Origin: Trebonia sp963822615
GTDB lineage: Bacteria > Actinomycetota > Actinomycetes > Streptosporangiales > Streptosporangiaceae
Direction of reading: 5' to 3'
DNA length: 64,000 bases
NCBI GenBank assembly: GCA_963822615.1
Contig: CAWGIM010000006.1
Location: forward strand, 1,054,001-1,118,000
The notes below the pieces were generated by a model, which saw nothing but the letters and a program-made list of their open reading frames with translations, was not told the DNA's origin and made no database searches. This document shows positions 27,671 through 35,634 of the stretch, piece after piece. The number at the start of each line of letters is the position of its first letter. The stretch's first letter is position 1. A program made the translations under genes and the position numbers.

Positions 27671-28037
27671 CAACCTCGTCGCGGCCCTCCGCTCCTGCGC
27701 CACCGGCCTCTACCCGCTCGAAGCGGCCACCGAACTGTTCATCAGCAACGGCACGTTCCTGCACCGCCACGACTTCACGAGCCGGTTCATCGAGCAGGGC
27801 ACCAGCATCAGCGACGGAACCACCCCGATGGCCGCCATCGACTGGAACGCCGCCATAACCGCACTACAGGCCGGAGAACTATCCTGCTCCGGTGGCGAAC
27901 GACGCATCCTGCTCCTGTCCGCCAGCCTCGCCGCCGGCATTCCCGTCGACCTCCGTGACACCGCCACCGGACTCGACGACGCCAACATCGCCCGACTGCT
28001 AACCGCGATCCGGCACGCATCCGGAAAACGGCCATGA
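27660..28037 (+). CDS. tnpC: TnpC-like protein (unit iii)
   Basis: 125 residues, GTG 27660, overlapping tnpB by 11 nt. Shares FLHRHDFTSRFIEQGT, MAAIDWNAAITALQAGELSC, SGGERRILLLSASLAAG and the end TAIRHASGKRP with the other two copies. The length equals that known for Tn554 TnpC, which influences efficiency and orientation of transposition rather than catalysing it. Confidence 0.85.
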   Translation: MTTDNLVAALRSCATGLYPLEAATELFISNGTFLHRHDFTSRFIEQGTSISDGTTPMAAIDWNAAITALQAGELSCSGGERRILLLSASLAAGIPVDLRDTATGLDDANIARLLTAIRHASGKRP

Positions 28038-28055
28038 GGCTCTCCGGAAAATTCT

Positions 28056-28395
28056 TCAGGATTCTGGCCCTTCAGGAAGAGCGCCCTTCTCTCTCCATTC
28101 CTCGACCATGTCCGGCCGGGCGTCGAGGCGAAGCTCTCCGTTTGGCGCGAAGGCCACCACGACAGCATCCAGCTCAGTTCCGACAGGCGGGAAGTAATCG
28201 GGTGCGGCCCGATGGTCACGACCAGGAAGGAGGGCAAAGTCGATGAATGCTGGCGGCTCCTCCGGACGGGAGATGATCCGCACATCGACGCCGAACCGAC
28301 TTCGGTGCGCTGTCACCACGCAGAGCACGATGGTCCCCCGCAGGAGTCCCGTTCGTCTCTGCAACTCGGCGTCGTCGCTCACCACTCGTATCCCG
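28056..28395 (-). pseudogene. C-terminal fragment of an immunity-like gene
   Basis: About 110 codons are left, reading VVSDDAELQRRTGLLRGTIV, VRIISRPEEPPAFIDFALLP and LDARPDMVEEWREKGALPEG before the stop at 28056. The 5' part is replaced by a tnpB/tnpC remnant on the other strand. It is what survives of the cargo of unit iii; its toxin is gone. Confidence 0.65.
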
Positions 28396-28560
28396 CCACC
28401 AGCAAACTTGCCCAGGCCGACGCTACCGCCGCCCGCCAAGCCGGGGCCGTCAACCTCGGTATCCCCGCCTACCGCGACATCGCTGCCGCCACCCTCATTA
28501 CCGGAGGGCCACCATGGACAACCCATGGACGCTGACGACCTCGCCGCCGCCCTTACGCAG
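28396..28560 (+). pseudogene. tnpB/tnpC junction remnant (unit iv)
   Basis: Plus-strand codons ATSKLAQADATAARQ and LGIPAYRDIAAATL are the end of tnpB; the start of tnpC follows (MDADDLAAALTQQS) and breaks off at about 28558. This shows that a further trio once lay between the unit iii cargo and the immunity gene at 28564. Confidence 0.8.
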
Positions 28561-28563
28561 CAA

Positions 28564-28821
28564 TCATCCCTCGTGAATTGGCCACCGCAACAAAAAATTC
28601 CCGAGTATGTCGTCCACGCGCTTCCCGCGGGCGTTGGGCTCAAAGTCTTGGCAAAGCTCTCCGCCAAACTCGTTACTTAGGATTGTCTCGACTGCCCGTC
28701 GCTCGTCATTTGACGGTATCTCGTGCCTCATTAGCAGCTCGAGCAGGACTGGGTCATGCGCACCGATTACCTCGACGAAGAGCGCGCGCATGTGCGAAGG
28801 AAGCGACTCGACCACGCTCAT
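28564..28821 (-). CDS. Putative immunity protein for toxin C
   Basis: 85 residues from ATG 28821, which overlaps the toxin stop (ATGA); longer in-frame starts exist to 28860 but lose this coupling. Sequence MSVVESLPSHMRALFVEVIG, then DPVLLELLMRHEIPSNDERR and ILGNFLLRWPIHEG. A recurrent small acidic family next to toxins in actinobacteria (from memory). Cytosolic. It would bind and block the toxin encoded immediately upstream. Confidence 0.7.
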   Translation of the reverse strand: MSVVESLPSHMRALFVEVIGAHDPVLLELLMRHEIPSNDERRAVETILSNEFGGELCQDFEPNARGKRVDDILGNFLLRWPIHEG

Positions 28822-30470
28822 CCCCGCACGATCCGCCATCCTGCGCTGTTCCGCGCCCATGTTGAGATCACCCTTCCCGTTGAGCTCAGAATGACCGCTG
28901 CATTCTGGCCAGTATATTTAAGTTTACCACCTGTTTGTTCCGCTACCGAAATTGGATTTGATACAGCGTCGTTGATCGCCGATGGGGAAACGCCTACACC
29001 ATCGCGGCTAATTGCCTGATTCAATCCATGCCTTGTATACCCAGTGATTTCACCTGGCGAGCAGTTATGGACCAGTACGGCAGTTGTGGCAGTTTGAACA
29101 TAGAAATCGTGGTCGTTGTTGCCGGGGACGCTGAGGTCCCACATCCAGCCGTCATGGACGGCCGGGACCGAGCCTCCGACTACGACTGCTGACTGGCCGT
29201 CGGGGGTCTTGAGGTGTGTTCCGGGCTTGAGGTTACTGGCGGGTAGGAATTTGTTCAGTGAAGGGTCCCAGAACAGGTGGTTGCTGGTGGTGTGGATGAC
29301 GGCCGTGCCATGGCTGGTCTTGACCGTGAGGTCGTACAGGTCGGTGTCATGGTGGACCAGGACCGCGGCGACCGGCTCGGCCTGCGTCTTGCCGGTCTTG
29401 GTGCTGGTGGCCAGGACCTTGTCGCCGACCTTGAGCTGGCTGATCGGGACGGCCACGCCGGAGGTAGCGAGGACGACCCTGGTGTCCGAGCTGAAGGATT
29501 CCCCACCACTGACACACTTCCCAGCCGCGTCAGCGATGCGGTTCCCCTCGGCATCCGCGGCTGCGTCTTCACCGAACAGCCGGGAGATCCCGTTGACGGC
29601 TGCGTCAGCGCCCAGATCGGCGGCTGCAGCCCCACCGTCGGTCGCGCCGGCCAGCAAGACCGGCACCACAGCCGCGCCGGTCGAAACGCAGTCGGACAGC
29701 TTCGAGCTCCACAAGCAGCCGCCCGCCTGCGAGCCGGTGAAACTGTCCCAGCCCTTCTTCGCGACCGACGTCACCCCCGACGCCGCGCAGCTCAAGCCGA
29801 GGAAGCCGCATCCCTTGTCGACCGGCCCGCGGGCGTCGACCTGCTGCGCCAGCCGTTCCTGCCTGGCGATCTGTGCGTTGCGGGCGGCTGCCTGCTGCTC
29901 TTCCTTGACCTGCTCCTGCTCCCGGGCCTTGGCTGCCGCGGCCGCCCTCTCATCGGCCACCTTCGCCGCCGCGACCTGGGCCTTGGCCGCCGCCGACCTG
30001 GCCGCCACCGCGACCTGCAGCTTCGCCGCCGCCGACTTCACCGCCGCCGCCGCCGCAGCCGCCGCCGCCGCCTTGCTCTTGTTCTTCTTCGCCGCCGCCG
30101 CCAGCGCCTTCGCCTTGGCCTGCTCCTGCCTCAGCGTCCCCGCCGCGACCGACGCCTGCTGCGAGCTGCTGATCACCCGCGCCGTCTCCGCCGGGGTCTT
30201 CTCATCCCCCGGCAGCCCCACCACCATGTGCCCGCTCGGGTCCATCCCCTCCAGCGGGTTATCCGCCGCGTAGGCGAACGGGTTACCCGCCGCCGAGTCC
30301 CGCCCGACGCGATCGTCCCGGCCGCCCGGGCCCAGGAGAAACTGGTAGCCGGTATCCGACGACGCGGCCAAGCCCGAGCCGGCCCAGCGCGTCGTAAGCG
30401 CAGGGACGGGCCCGCACACGCTCACGCTGCGCCAGTACTCATAAACGACTTTGCCGGGAGCCTGGGACAA
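28818..30470 (-). CDS. Rhs remnant - linker - Hint autoprotease - toxin C (orphan)
   Basis: 550 codons from ATG 30470, start uncertain. Residues 58-80 carry the Rhs core end DSAAGNPFAYAADNPLEGM, and 100-215 an Ala/Lys/Gln coiled linker. A complete Hint domain runs from C319 (CVSGGESFSSDT) through TTSNHLFW to VLVHN (N469) with following Cys. The 81-residue toxin reads GYTRHGLNQAISRDGVGVS and ends NSAGWRIVRG, similar to small colicin-D/E5-like (BECR) nucleases. Secretion signal and YD barrel are missing, so it is an orphan unless recombined. The proposed insertion joint lies between D402 and P403. Confidence 0.8.
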   Translation of the reverse strand: MSQAPGKVVYEYWRSVSVCGPVPALTTRWAGSGLAASSDTGYQFLLGPGGRDDRVGRDSAAGNPFAYAADNPLEGMDPSGHMVVGLPGDEKTPAETARVISSSQQASVAAGTLRQEQAKAKALAAAAKKNKSKAAAAAAAAAAVKSAAAKLQVAVAARSAAAKAQVAAAKVADERAAAAAKAREQEQVKEEQQAAARNAQIARQERLAQQVDARGPVDKGCGFLGLSCAASGVTSVAKKGWDSFTGSQAGGCLWSSKLSDCVSTGAAVVPVLLAGATDGGAAAADLGADAAVNGISRLFGEDAAADAEGNRIADAAGKCVSGGESFSSDTRVVLATSGVAVPISQLKVGDKVLATSTKTGKTQAEPVAAVLVHHDTDLYDLTVKTSHGTAVIHTTSNHLFWDPSLNKFLPASNLKPGTHLKTPDGQSAVVVGGSVPAVHDGWMWDLSVPGNNDHDFYVQTATTAVLVHNCSPGEITGYTRHGLNQAISRDGVGVSPSAINDAVSNPISVAEQTGGKLKYTGQNAAVILSSTGRVISTWARNSAGWRIVRG

Positions 30471-30523
30471 TCCCTAGGATTTTATCGGCGGATCCAAGCT
30501 CAGGCACCGTGAACGATTGAGGC

Positions 30524-31147
30524 TCACACGGCAACCGGCAGATGGAACATATCGATCAGGCGCTGCACATAGCCAAGCCCCGGAAAAGTAGGATGCTCTC
30601 TCAGGAAATCCACATCCGGAGCAAATTCGCGGACGGCGTCGTCGTCGATTCGGCCTTCAAGGCAGTAAGCGATCGCCAACGAATTACTCATAATCGTGCG
30701 CTTGCCGCGGATGGCACCCTCAAGGCCTGTACTGATATCGTTAAGGTTATTGTATCGCCTGATATATGGCCATCCATACTCGAGGGAGTCAGCCACAACC
30801 CGGGTCGCTGTAATGTCGCGGCCAAGGTCGGTAAATATCCACCGCCGCTCCGCGTTAGGATTTTGCATGAGCTGCTGAATTTGGATATTGATGGTGTGCG
30901 ATGATTTTCCAAAAATCTGCCGGCACACCTCCTCCACTTTCTTGTGGGCAACGCCTGCGTAAGGAGTGATCTTCGCTCGCGCAGGACGGTCATACTTCGC
31001 TACCGCATAGTCAAGCCTGGCTGTGACCTGTTCAGAGGTGGCCTGTTCGAACTGGCCCAACGTCCCCCTTACCTTGCGCCAGCCACGATCCTGGAGGAGA
31101 GAACCGATCAGCCCCAGCCCTTCGCGAGCGAGATCATCCGCACTCAT
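30524..31147 (-). CDS. Putative immunity protein for the REase-like toxin
   Basis: 207 residues; ATG 31147 overlaps the toxin stop by 4 nt (ATGA). Mostly helical: MSADDLAREGLGLIGSLLQD, YAGVAHKKVEEVCRQIFGKS, then RVVADSLEYGWPYIRRYNNL. No signal peptide or membrane segment. Lower GC than the Rhs genes. The family was not recognised; assignment rests on the overlap with the toxin gene. Confidence 0.65.
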   Translation of the reverse strand: MSADDLAREGLGLIGSLLQDRGWRKVRGTLGQFEQATSEQVTARLDYAVAKYDRPARAKITPYAGVAHKKVEEVCRQIFGKSSHTINIQIQQLMQNPNAERRWIFTDLGRDITATRVVADSLEYGWPYIRRYNNLNDISTGLEGAIRGKRTIMSNSLAIAYCLEGRIDDDAVREFAPDVDFLREHPTFPGLGYVQRLIDMFHLPVAV

Positions 31148-31485
31148 GGCACCTCTCCTTCTCCTTCTTCAACGGGAGGGAACTCCCAATGGTCAGTGGA
31201 TACAGGGAACGTGTATGGCACACCAGTCTCAAGACCGAACGCTTCGGCGTTCTCACCGGCGAAGGTAACGTATCCGCCATGAGCAAGATCATAGTAGCCT
31301 TCGGCTTGCGCTTCCGACAACGGCGACTTGTTCACCTTTGCTTCTATACCCAAGAGATTGCCATTTGGATCTCGTGCCATGAAGTCGATTCTGCCCTCTT
31401 TACCGGTCTGCGTGTAGAAAGTCACCTCCGCCTGATAGGCATACCCTTGTTTCTGTAGAATCTCTTCGCTCGCATTCTCTCCCAT
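31144..31485 (-). CDS. Restriction-endonuclease-fold toxin domain (toxin D), out of frame with its Rhs carrier
   Basis: 113 codons. The core reads GYAYQAEVTFYTQTGKEGRI, DFMARDPNGNLLGIEAKVNK, then SEAQAEGYYDLAHGGYVTF: a PD-(D/E)XK-like nuclease with the catalytic D and E-x-K (DFMARD...GIEAKVNK). In the current sequence it is one frame away from the Rhs fragment ending at 31422. It could be translated from ATG 31485 alone as a non-secreted fragment, or be fused to Rhs by one indel. Its immunity gene follows with a 4-nt overlap. Confidence 0.72.
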   Translation of the reverse strand: MGENASEEILQKQGYAYQAEVTFYTQTGKEGRIDFMARDPNGNLLGIEAKVNKSPLSEAQAEGYYDLAHGGYVTFAGENAEAFGLETGVPYTFPVSTDHWEFPPVEEGEGEVP

Positions 31486-33178
31486 CTCGCCTTGCTCGCC
31501 TTAAGTCCGGAAACCAGCTTTCCACCAATGAGGAAGGTTGCGGCAATATCTACGACGTTCGACTGGTTGGTCCCAACAACGGGTACGTGGATATCCGGAC
31601 CCTGTCGCATCTGATTCTGGACTTCATCGAGCTTCAAGGCATCTCCGCATAGGCCAGGGTGCAAATTGCAGATTTCTAGCCAAGTTGTCGCGTACCCGGC
31701 CGAAGTTTCCGGCAAGGGAGAACCACGCTGGCTTTGCACGTACGACGCCCACGCCTTCTCGTACTGGCTGAGTCTCGGGTTGTTAGAAGCGACGATCAAG
31801 CCTGGGCCAACGCTGGTCGTAGACGTGTCTTTGGGTTTGAGGGGAGTGGTCTTCTTCCTCTGGGCGGCCTTGGCTTCCCTGGCGGCCGCGACCTTCTGCC
31901 CGACGGCCAGGGCCTTGACCGCCGCCGCCTTGGCAGCGTTGGCCTGCTTCAACGAGGCCGCCGCCGCCGCAGCTCTGGCCTGGGCGGCCTTGGCGGCCTT
32001 GATGGCGGCCGGGCTGTGCGACTTGGCGGCCGCCGCCGTCAGCGCCTTCGCCTGGGCCGTCGCCTGCTGATCAGCCCCCGTCTTGGCCGCCGCCTGCTGC
32101 GAGGTGGAGATGATGTGCGCCGACTGCTCCGGCGTGTTCCCGTAATCGCCCGGCAGGTTCACCACCCGGTGCCCGGACGGGTCCATGCCCTCCAGCGGGT
32201 TGTCGGCCGCGTAGGCGAACGGGTTGGCCGCCGCCGAGTCCAGCACCGGGTCCACCTGCACCGAGTCAGCCGACGTGAAGTCGCCTGCTGACGGGTCGTA
32301 CCAGCGCGCCCCCATCAGGTCCTTCGCCGTCGCGCTGTCCGACCCGAGGGCGTCGTAAGCGTACGAGGTGGCGTCGCCGGCGCCACCGCCGCCGCCGGCC
32401 CCGGGCGTGTCCCCGTAGGAGTAGCGGGCGGTGTACGCGGACGTGCCAGAGGTGGTGTAGCGGTCGACCTGCGTCGAGGTCTGCCGCCGGCCCAGGTAGT
32501 CGTAGGTGGTCTGGGTGACCGCGCCGGTCGGGCTGGTAACCGACAGCGGCTCGCCGTCGTTGTCGTAGGCGGTGGTGGTGACGCTGTTGTCCGGGTCGGT
32601 CTCGGTGACCTGGTCGCCGAGCTGGTCGTAGGTGTAGTGGGTGGTGTAGTTCAGCCCGTCGGTGGTGGCGGTGGTCAGGCCGTCGCCGTCATAGGCGGTG
32701 GTGTCAACCGGGGTTACCTGCGACCCGCCGGGCGGCGTGTAAGCGGGCAGCGTCTGCGAGACCTGGCGGCCGTCGGCGTCGTAGCCGAACGACCGGGTGT
32801 CATTCCCCGACCCGTAGGAGATCCCCGACTCCAGCGAGTCCGAGTTATACGAGTACGTCGCGGTCGTCCCGGTAACCGGGTTCGCCAGCGTCGCCAGCCG
32901 CCCGGCGCTGTCGTAGGTGTAGCCGGTGGTGCCGGCCGCGTCGTTCACCGACGCCGCCTGCCCGTCCCCGTTGTAGCCGATCGTCGTAGACCCGGCCGAC
33001 CCCGACGCGGTCAGCACCAGGCCGCGGTCGTTGTAGGTGAACGCCTCACTGGTCGCGTTCGACCCGGTCCCCAGCGTGTTGGAGGAAGCCGCCGAGGTCA
33101 GGTTCCGGCCGTGTCGTACCCGAACGTCCTGGTCGCGGTGGCCGCGTCCGCCCCGCTGCCCGACTGGCCGGTCATGGA
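31422..33178 (-). pseudogene. Rhs/YD-repeat fragment carrying toxin D
   Basis: From 33017 the frame is open for 531 codons: YD repeats (TYDQLGDQVTETDPDNSVTT), then an in-frame internal deletion that joins the barrel to AKDLMGARWYDPSAGDFTSA, the core end NPFAYAADNPLEGMDPSG, an Ala/Lys linker and a pretoxin stretch (LSQYEKAWASYV, SNVVDIAATFLIGGKLVSG). Upstream, 33018-33178 continues the same Rhs sequence after a 1-nt deletion near 33091 compared with 41550-41580 of the giant gene, then stops matching. It has no signal peptide and no Hint. Confidence 0.82.
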
Positions 33179-33260
33179 CGTGGGCACGGCCGCTGGCTTA
33201 CTCCGTAGTGACCGGAATCGGTGAAGCCCCTCCATATGCGCCGGCTGTTACCCTGAAGCC

Positions 33261-33491
33261 ATGACACTGACGCTGCACCTGGACGATGCCGTAGCGGCGG
33301 CGCTGGCTGCCGAGGCGGCGCGTCGCGGCCTGTCCGCCGACGAGCTGGCAGCAGTCCTCCTCGCAGCGCAACTGCCCAAGCCGGCCACGGTGCACCGCCG
33401 CCTGGCATTCGCCGCGGTCGGCACCTCAACCTCAGGGCGCGGCGCGGCCGAGGCGGATGAGATGCTAGCCGAGGGATTCGGCCGCGACTAG
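33261..33491 (+). CDS. vapB: VapB-like antitoxin
   Basis: 76 residues starting MTLTLHLDDAVAAALAAEAA, the short beta strand plus helix-turn pattern of ribbon-helix-helix antitoxins (RGLSADELAAVLLAA). Its stop codon is followed at once by the ATG of a PIN-domain gene, a typical operon. It would bind the toxin and repress the shared promoter, which should lie in 33180-33260. Confidence 0.8.
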   Translation: MTLTLHLDDAVAAALAAEAARRGLSADELAAVLLAAQLPKPATVHRRLAFAAVGTSTSGRGAAEADEMLAEGFGRD

Positions 33492-33902
33492 ATGCTCATC
33501 GTCGACACGGGCCCGCTCGTCGCGACGGCCGACCGGGCCGACAAGGACCACGCCGCCTGCCGGGACCTGCTCGAGGCCGACGAAGGTCCTCTCGTCACCA
33601 CGGCCATGGTCATCGCCGAGGCCGCCTACCTGATCGACCGCCAGCTCGGAGCGAAGGCCGAAGCCAGCCTTTACGAGTCAATCATCGAGGGCCAGATAGA
33701 GGTGGCCGCCCTCGGCATCGATGAATGGCAGCGTGTCCGCGAACTGGTCACTACATACGCCGACCTGCGGCTCGGCGGGACAGACGCGTCCGTCATCGCC
33801 CTTGCCGAGCACCTCGGCACAAACAGGATCGCCACCCTCAACCGCCGCCACTTCGCCGTAGTCCGCCCTCGCCACGCCGACGCATTCGAACTGCTGCCGT
33901 AG
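33492..33902 (+). CDS. vapC: VapC-like PIN-domain ribonuclease toxin
   Basis: 136 residues: the N-terminal acid in LIVDTGPLVATADRAD, the conserved Glu in VIAEAAYLI, and the later acids in LRLGGTDASVIALAE and TLNRRHF make the full PIN active-site set. Cytosolic Mg-dependent RNase, expected to cleave tRNA or rRNA when released from its antitoxin. It sits between two Rhs fragments and may help retain this unstable region. Confidence 0.85.
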   Translation: MLIVDTGPLVATADRADKDHAACRDLLEADEGPLVTTAMVIAEAAYLIDRQLGAKAEASLYESIIEGQIEVAALGIDEWQRVRELVTTYADLRLGGTDASVIALAEHLGTNRIATLNRRHFAVVRPRHADAFELLP

Positions 33903-34447
33903 CAAGGTATTCGTCGCGGCTGCGGCAGAGGGTCGACGACCGCACGCGCCCCCACCGCGACTCGAACGCAGGACCTACCGCTTACAGGAGAACGAGGCGG
34001 CTGCGGCGCACCCGGAGCATGATCAACGACGGCGTGCCGTCGCGGCCCGCGCCGAGATCGACGCCGGCGACATGATCCTGCGTCACCGGCAGCTCGGCTT
34101 CACCACGGTCGACCACCGAAATCGTCGGGCCCATTACACAGGAGACTGCCATTCCCACCACGGCGACCTGGCTCCCCCGGGTGCCGGAGAAGCAAGAGCC
34201 AGGACCCGAAGACCAAGATCAGAAGCCCAGGTCAAAACAGGATCATCCGAACGGGAGCGTGCTGCGCGCTCACCGCATCCAATGACCCCGCAGAGCGGGC
34301 CACCGCTGCGCCTAACCCCCGCGGCCGCGGACATCACGCTTCCTGGTGCAGCCCGCCTTACCCGGTCCCGGCGCCACTGCCGATCACCGAGTGCGGGTTA
34401 CCGCTACCTGCTGGCCCGCGGGCGCGCTCGACACCGGGTCGACAGCC
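33903..34447. other. Gene-poor stretch with a tRNA-like scrap
   Basis: No credible gene. Minus-strand 33945-33995 reads like the 3' half of a tRNA of the Thr(TGT) type: CTGTAAGCGGTAGGTC followed by a T-arm-like GTTCGAGTC. The T-stem pairs badly and no 5' half is visible. The rest (34000-34440) is GC-rich filler with short interrupted frames. Confidence 0.4.
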
Positions 34448-34490
34448 AGTGCCCCGCTCGGGTCCATCCCCTCCAGCGGGCTGTCCGCCC
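34448..34490 (-). pseudogene. Rhs core-end scrap
   Basis: On the minus strand it encodes DSPLEGMDPSG, matching NPLEGMDPSGH of the three larger Rhs copies. It marks another eroded orphan module, associated with the immunity gene at 34764. Between 34491 and 34763 no sensible toxin frame is visible. Confidence 0.7.
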
Positions 34491-34763
34491 CGATCTCAAG
34501 CGCCGCGCGGACCACACGGGGGAAATCCCGGACCACCCGCACCCAGGGTCATCCGGAAGCCTCACCGCGTCAACGTCGAAGCCGCGGAACCCGACGTTCA
34601 TGCAGACCGCGCCCCGCACGTCAACCTCCTCGCAGCAGTCCGGGGCACCCTCACCACCCGCGGACGCCCCGCCGCGGAACAGCATGTCCTCCAGGACGTG
34701 CTGTTTCGCCACTGCACCAGCCCGCACCCGATCGACCTGACCATCTCCGCCGAGCACCGGAGA

Positions 34764-35576
34764 CTAGGACGGACGTGGAGTGAAGGTAACGGGACCCGCA
34801 TACGATTCCGGGAGCGGGACCAAGTCCTGGGCGCTATCGGGATCCCGGGCCGCGTGCTCGGCGAGCATCGCGCTGAAAGAGATGCCGGCCCGGGTCTGGA
34901 AGCCCCGCAAGGTCGGCGGGATCACCACCGCGTACCACGCCTCCGGGTCCGGCCCGGCAGACGCCCATGCGCAGTTCCAGCCCTCAGCCGTCTCCCCCCA
35001 GCAGACCGTCCCGCCGGGCTCGGGATAGTACGGCGGGTCGGTCCCAGGATTGCGGGAGAGATCGCGGGCCTGTCTGTACTTCCTGTCCAGCAGCGCGAAC
35101 AGGTCCCACGCTCCACCGGCGCCAGGGGCGGTGACGCGGATGTTTCGCAAGGTACGAGGTTCGTAGGTGTCGATGAACTCTCGGTAGTCGGCCGGGAGCG
35201 TGAACCCCAGCCGTTCCCGGCCAGCCTCCCAGTCCACCCGTATCGCTGGTGCGGGCGGCGGCCCGATCAGTTCCCGCAGGGCGGCCATCTCACTGACAGC
35301 CAGCCGGCTGCCAAGCCGCCGCAGCCGGGCCTGCCAGAAGTCCGGCCGCGTCCCGCTTGCCTGGTGGCCTTGCGGGTCGGGTCCCGGCACTGAGTCAAGC
35401 TCGAACACTGGCCGCTCCGAGAGCACGATCGGCTGTGCGACCTGGATCGGCGGGCCTGAGGGATTCATCATCACGCGGACCGGCCCCTCGGTGAACTCGC
35501 TCGCGTCGTAGCGCCCGGCAGCGACCTCGGTGAGGACTCGCAGAGGGTCCCGTCGAACCGGGCCCAGTGGTCGCAC
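34764..35576 (-). CDS. SMI1/KNR4 (SUKH)-family immunity protein, 5' end damaged
   Basis: The SUKH signature is clear in the middle: RVDWEAGRERLGFTLPADYR followed by EFIDTYEP, then WDLFALLDRKY and AWYAVVIPPTLRGFQTRAGI. SUKH proteins neutralise many Rhs/CDI nuclease toxins. The N-terminus is doubtful: another frame at about 35548-35625 reads GAPENWPVVTASEQCDHWAR, which looks like the natural upstream part separated by a frameshift, and an IS remnant follows. Possible internal start ATG 35471. No partner toxin remains. Confidence 0.72.
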   Translation of the reverse strand: MRPLGPVRRDPLRVLTEVAAGRYDASEFTEGPVRVMMNPSGPPIQVAQPIVLSERPVFELDSVPGPDPQGHQASGTRPDFWQARLRRLGSRLAVSEMAALRELIGPPPAPAIRVDWEAGRERLGFTLPADYREFIDTYEPRTLRNIRVTAPGAGGAWDLFALLDRKYRQARDLSRNPGTDPPYYPEPGGTVCWGETAEGWNCAWASAGPDPEAWYAVVIPPTLRGFQTRAGISFSAMLAEHAARDPDSAQDLVPLPESYAGPVTFTPRPS

Positions 35577-35634
35577 TGCTCGGACGCGGTCACCACGGGC
35601 CAGTTTTCCGGTGCTCCGGACGGGTCTGTTAGCC

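Larger units (their letters stand above)
23927..28395. mobile_element. Tn554-like toxin-immunity unit iii (recombinases intact, cargo truncated)
   Basis: Left-end motif, tnpA, tnpB and tnpC all complete, followed by the C-terminal part of an immunity gene. The toxin and the right end have been lost by a deletion that fused the cargo to the unit iv remnant at about 28396. It is the only copy in the window with a complete recombinase set. Confidence 0.65.
28396..29264. mobile_element. Remnant of unit iv, joined to a Hint N-half
   Basis: tnpB/C scrap, complete immunity gene, complete toxin and Hint C-half up to codon P403 of the Rhs-Hint protein (about 29264). At that point the sequence continues into an unbroken Hint N-half. 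It is the only place where the cargo and acceptor sides of a proposed insertion are still joined in frame. Confidence 0.5.

Noticed and set aside
19742..28037. Phage or ICE integrase module for the tRNA-Cys scar
   Set aside because: All tyrosine recombinases here occur in Tn554-type trios away from both tRNA repeats, with no phage, conjugation or excisionase genes beside them.
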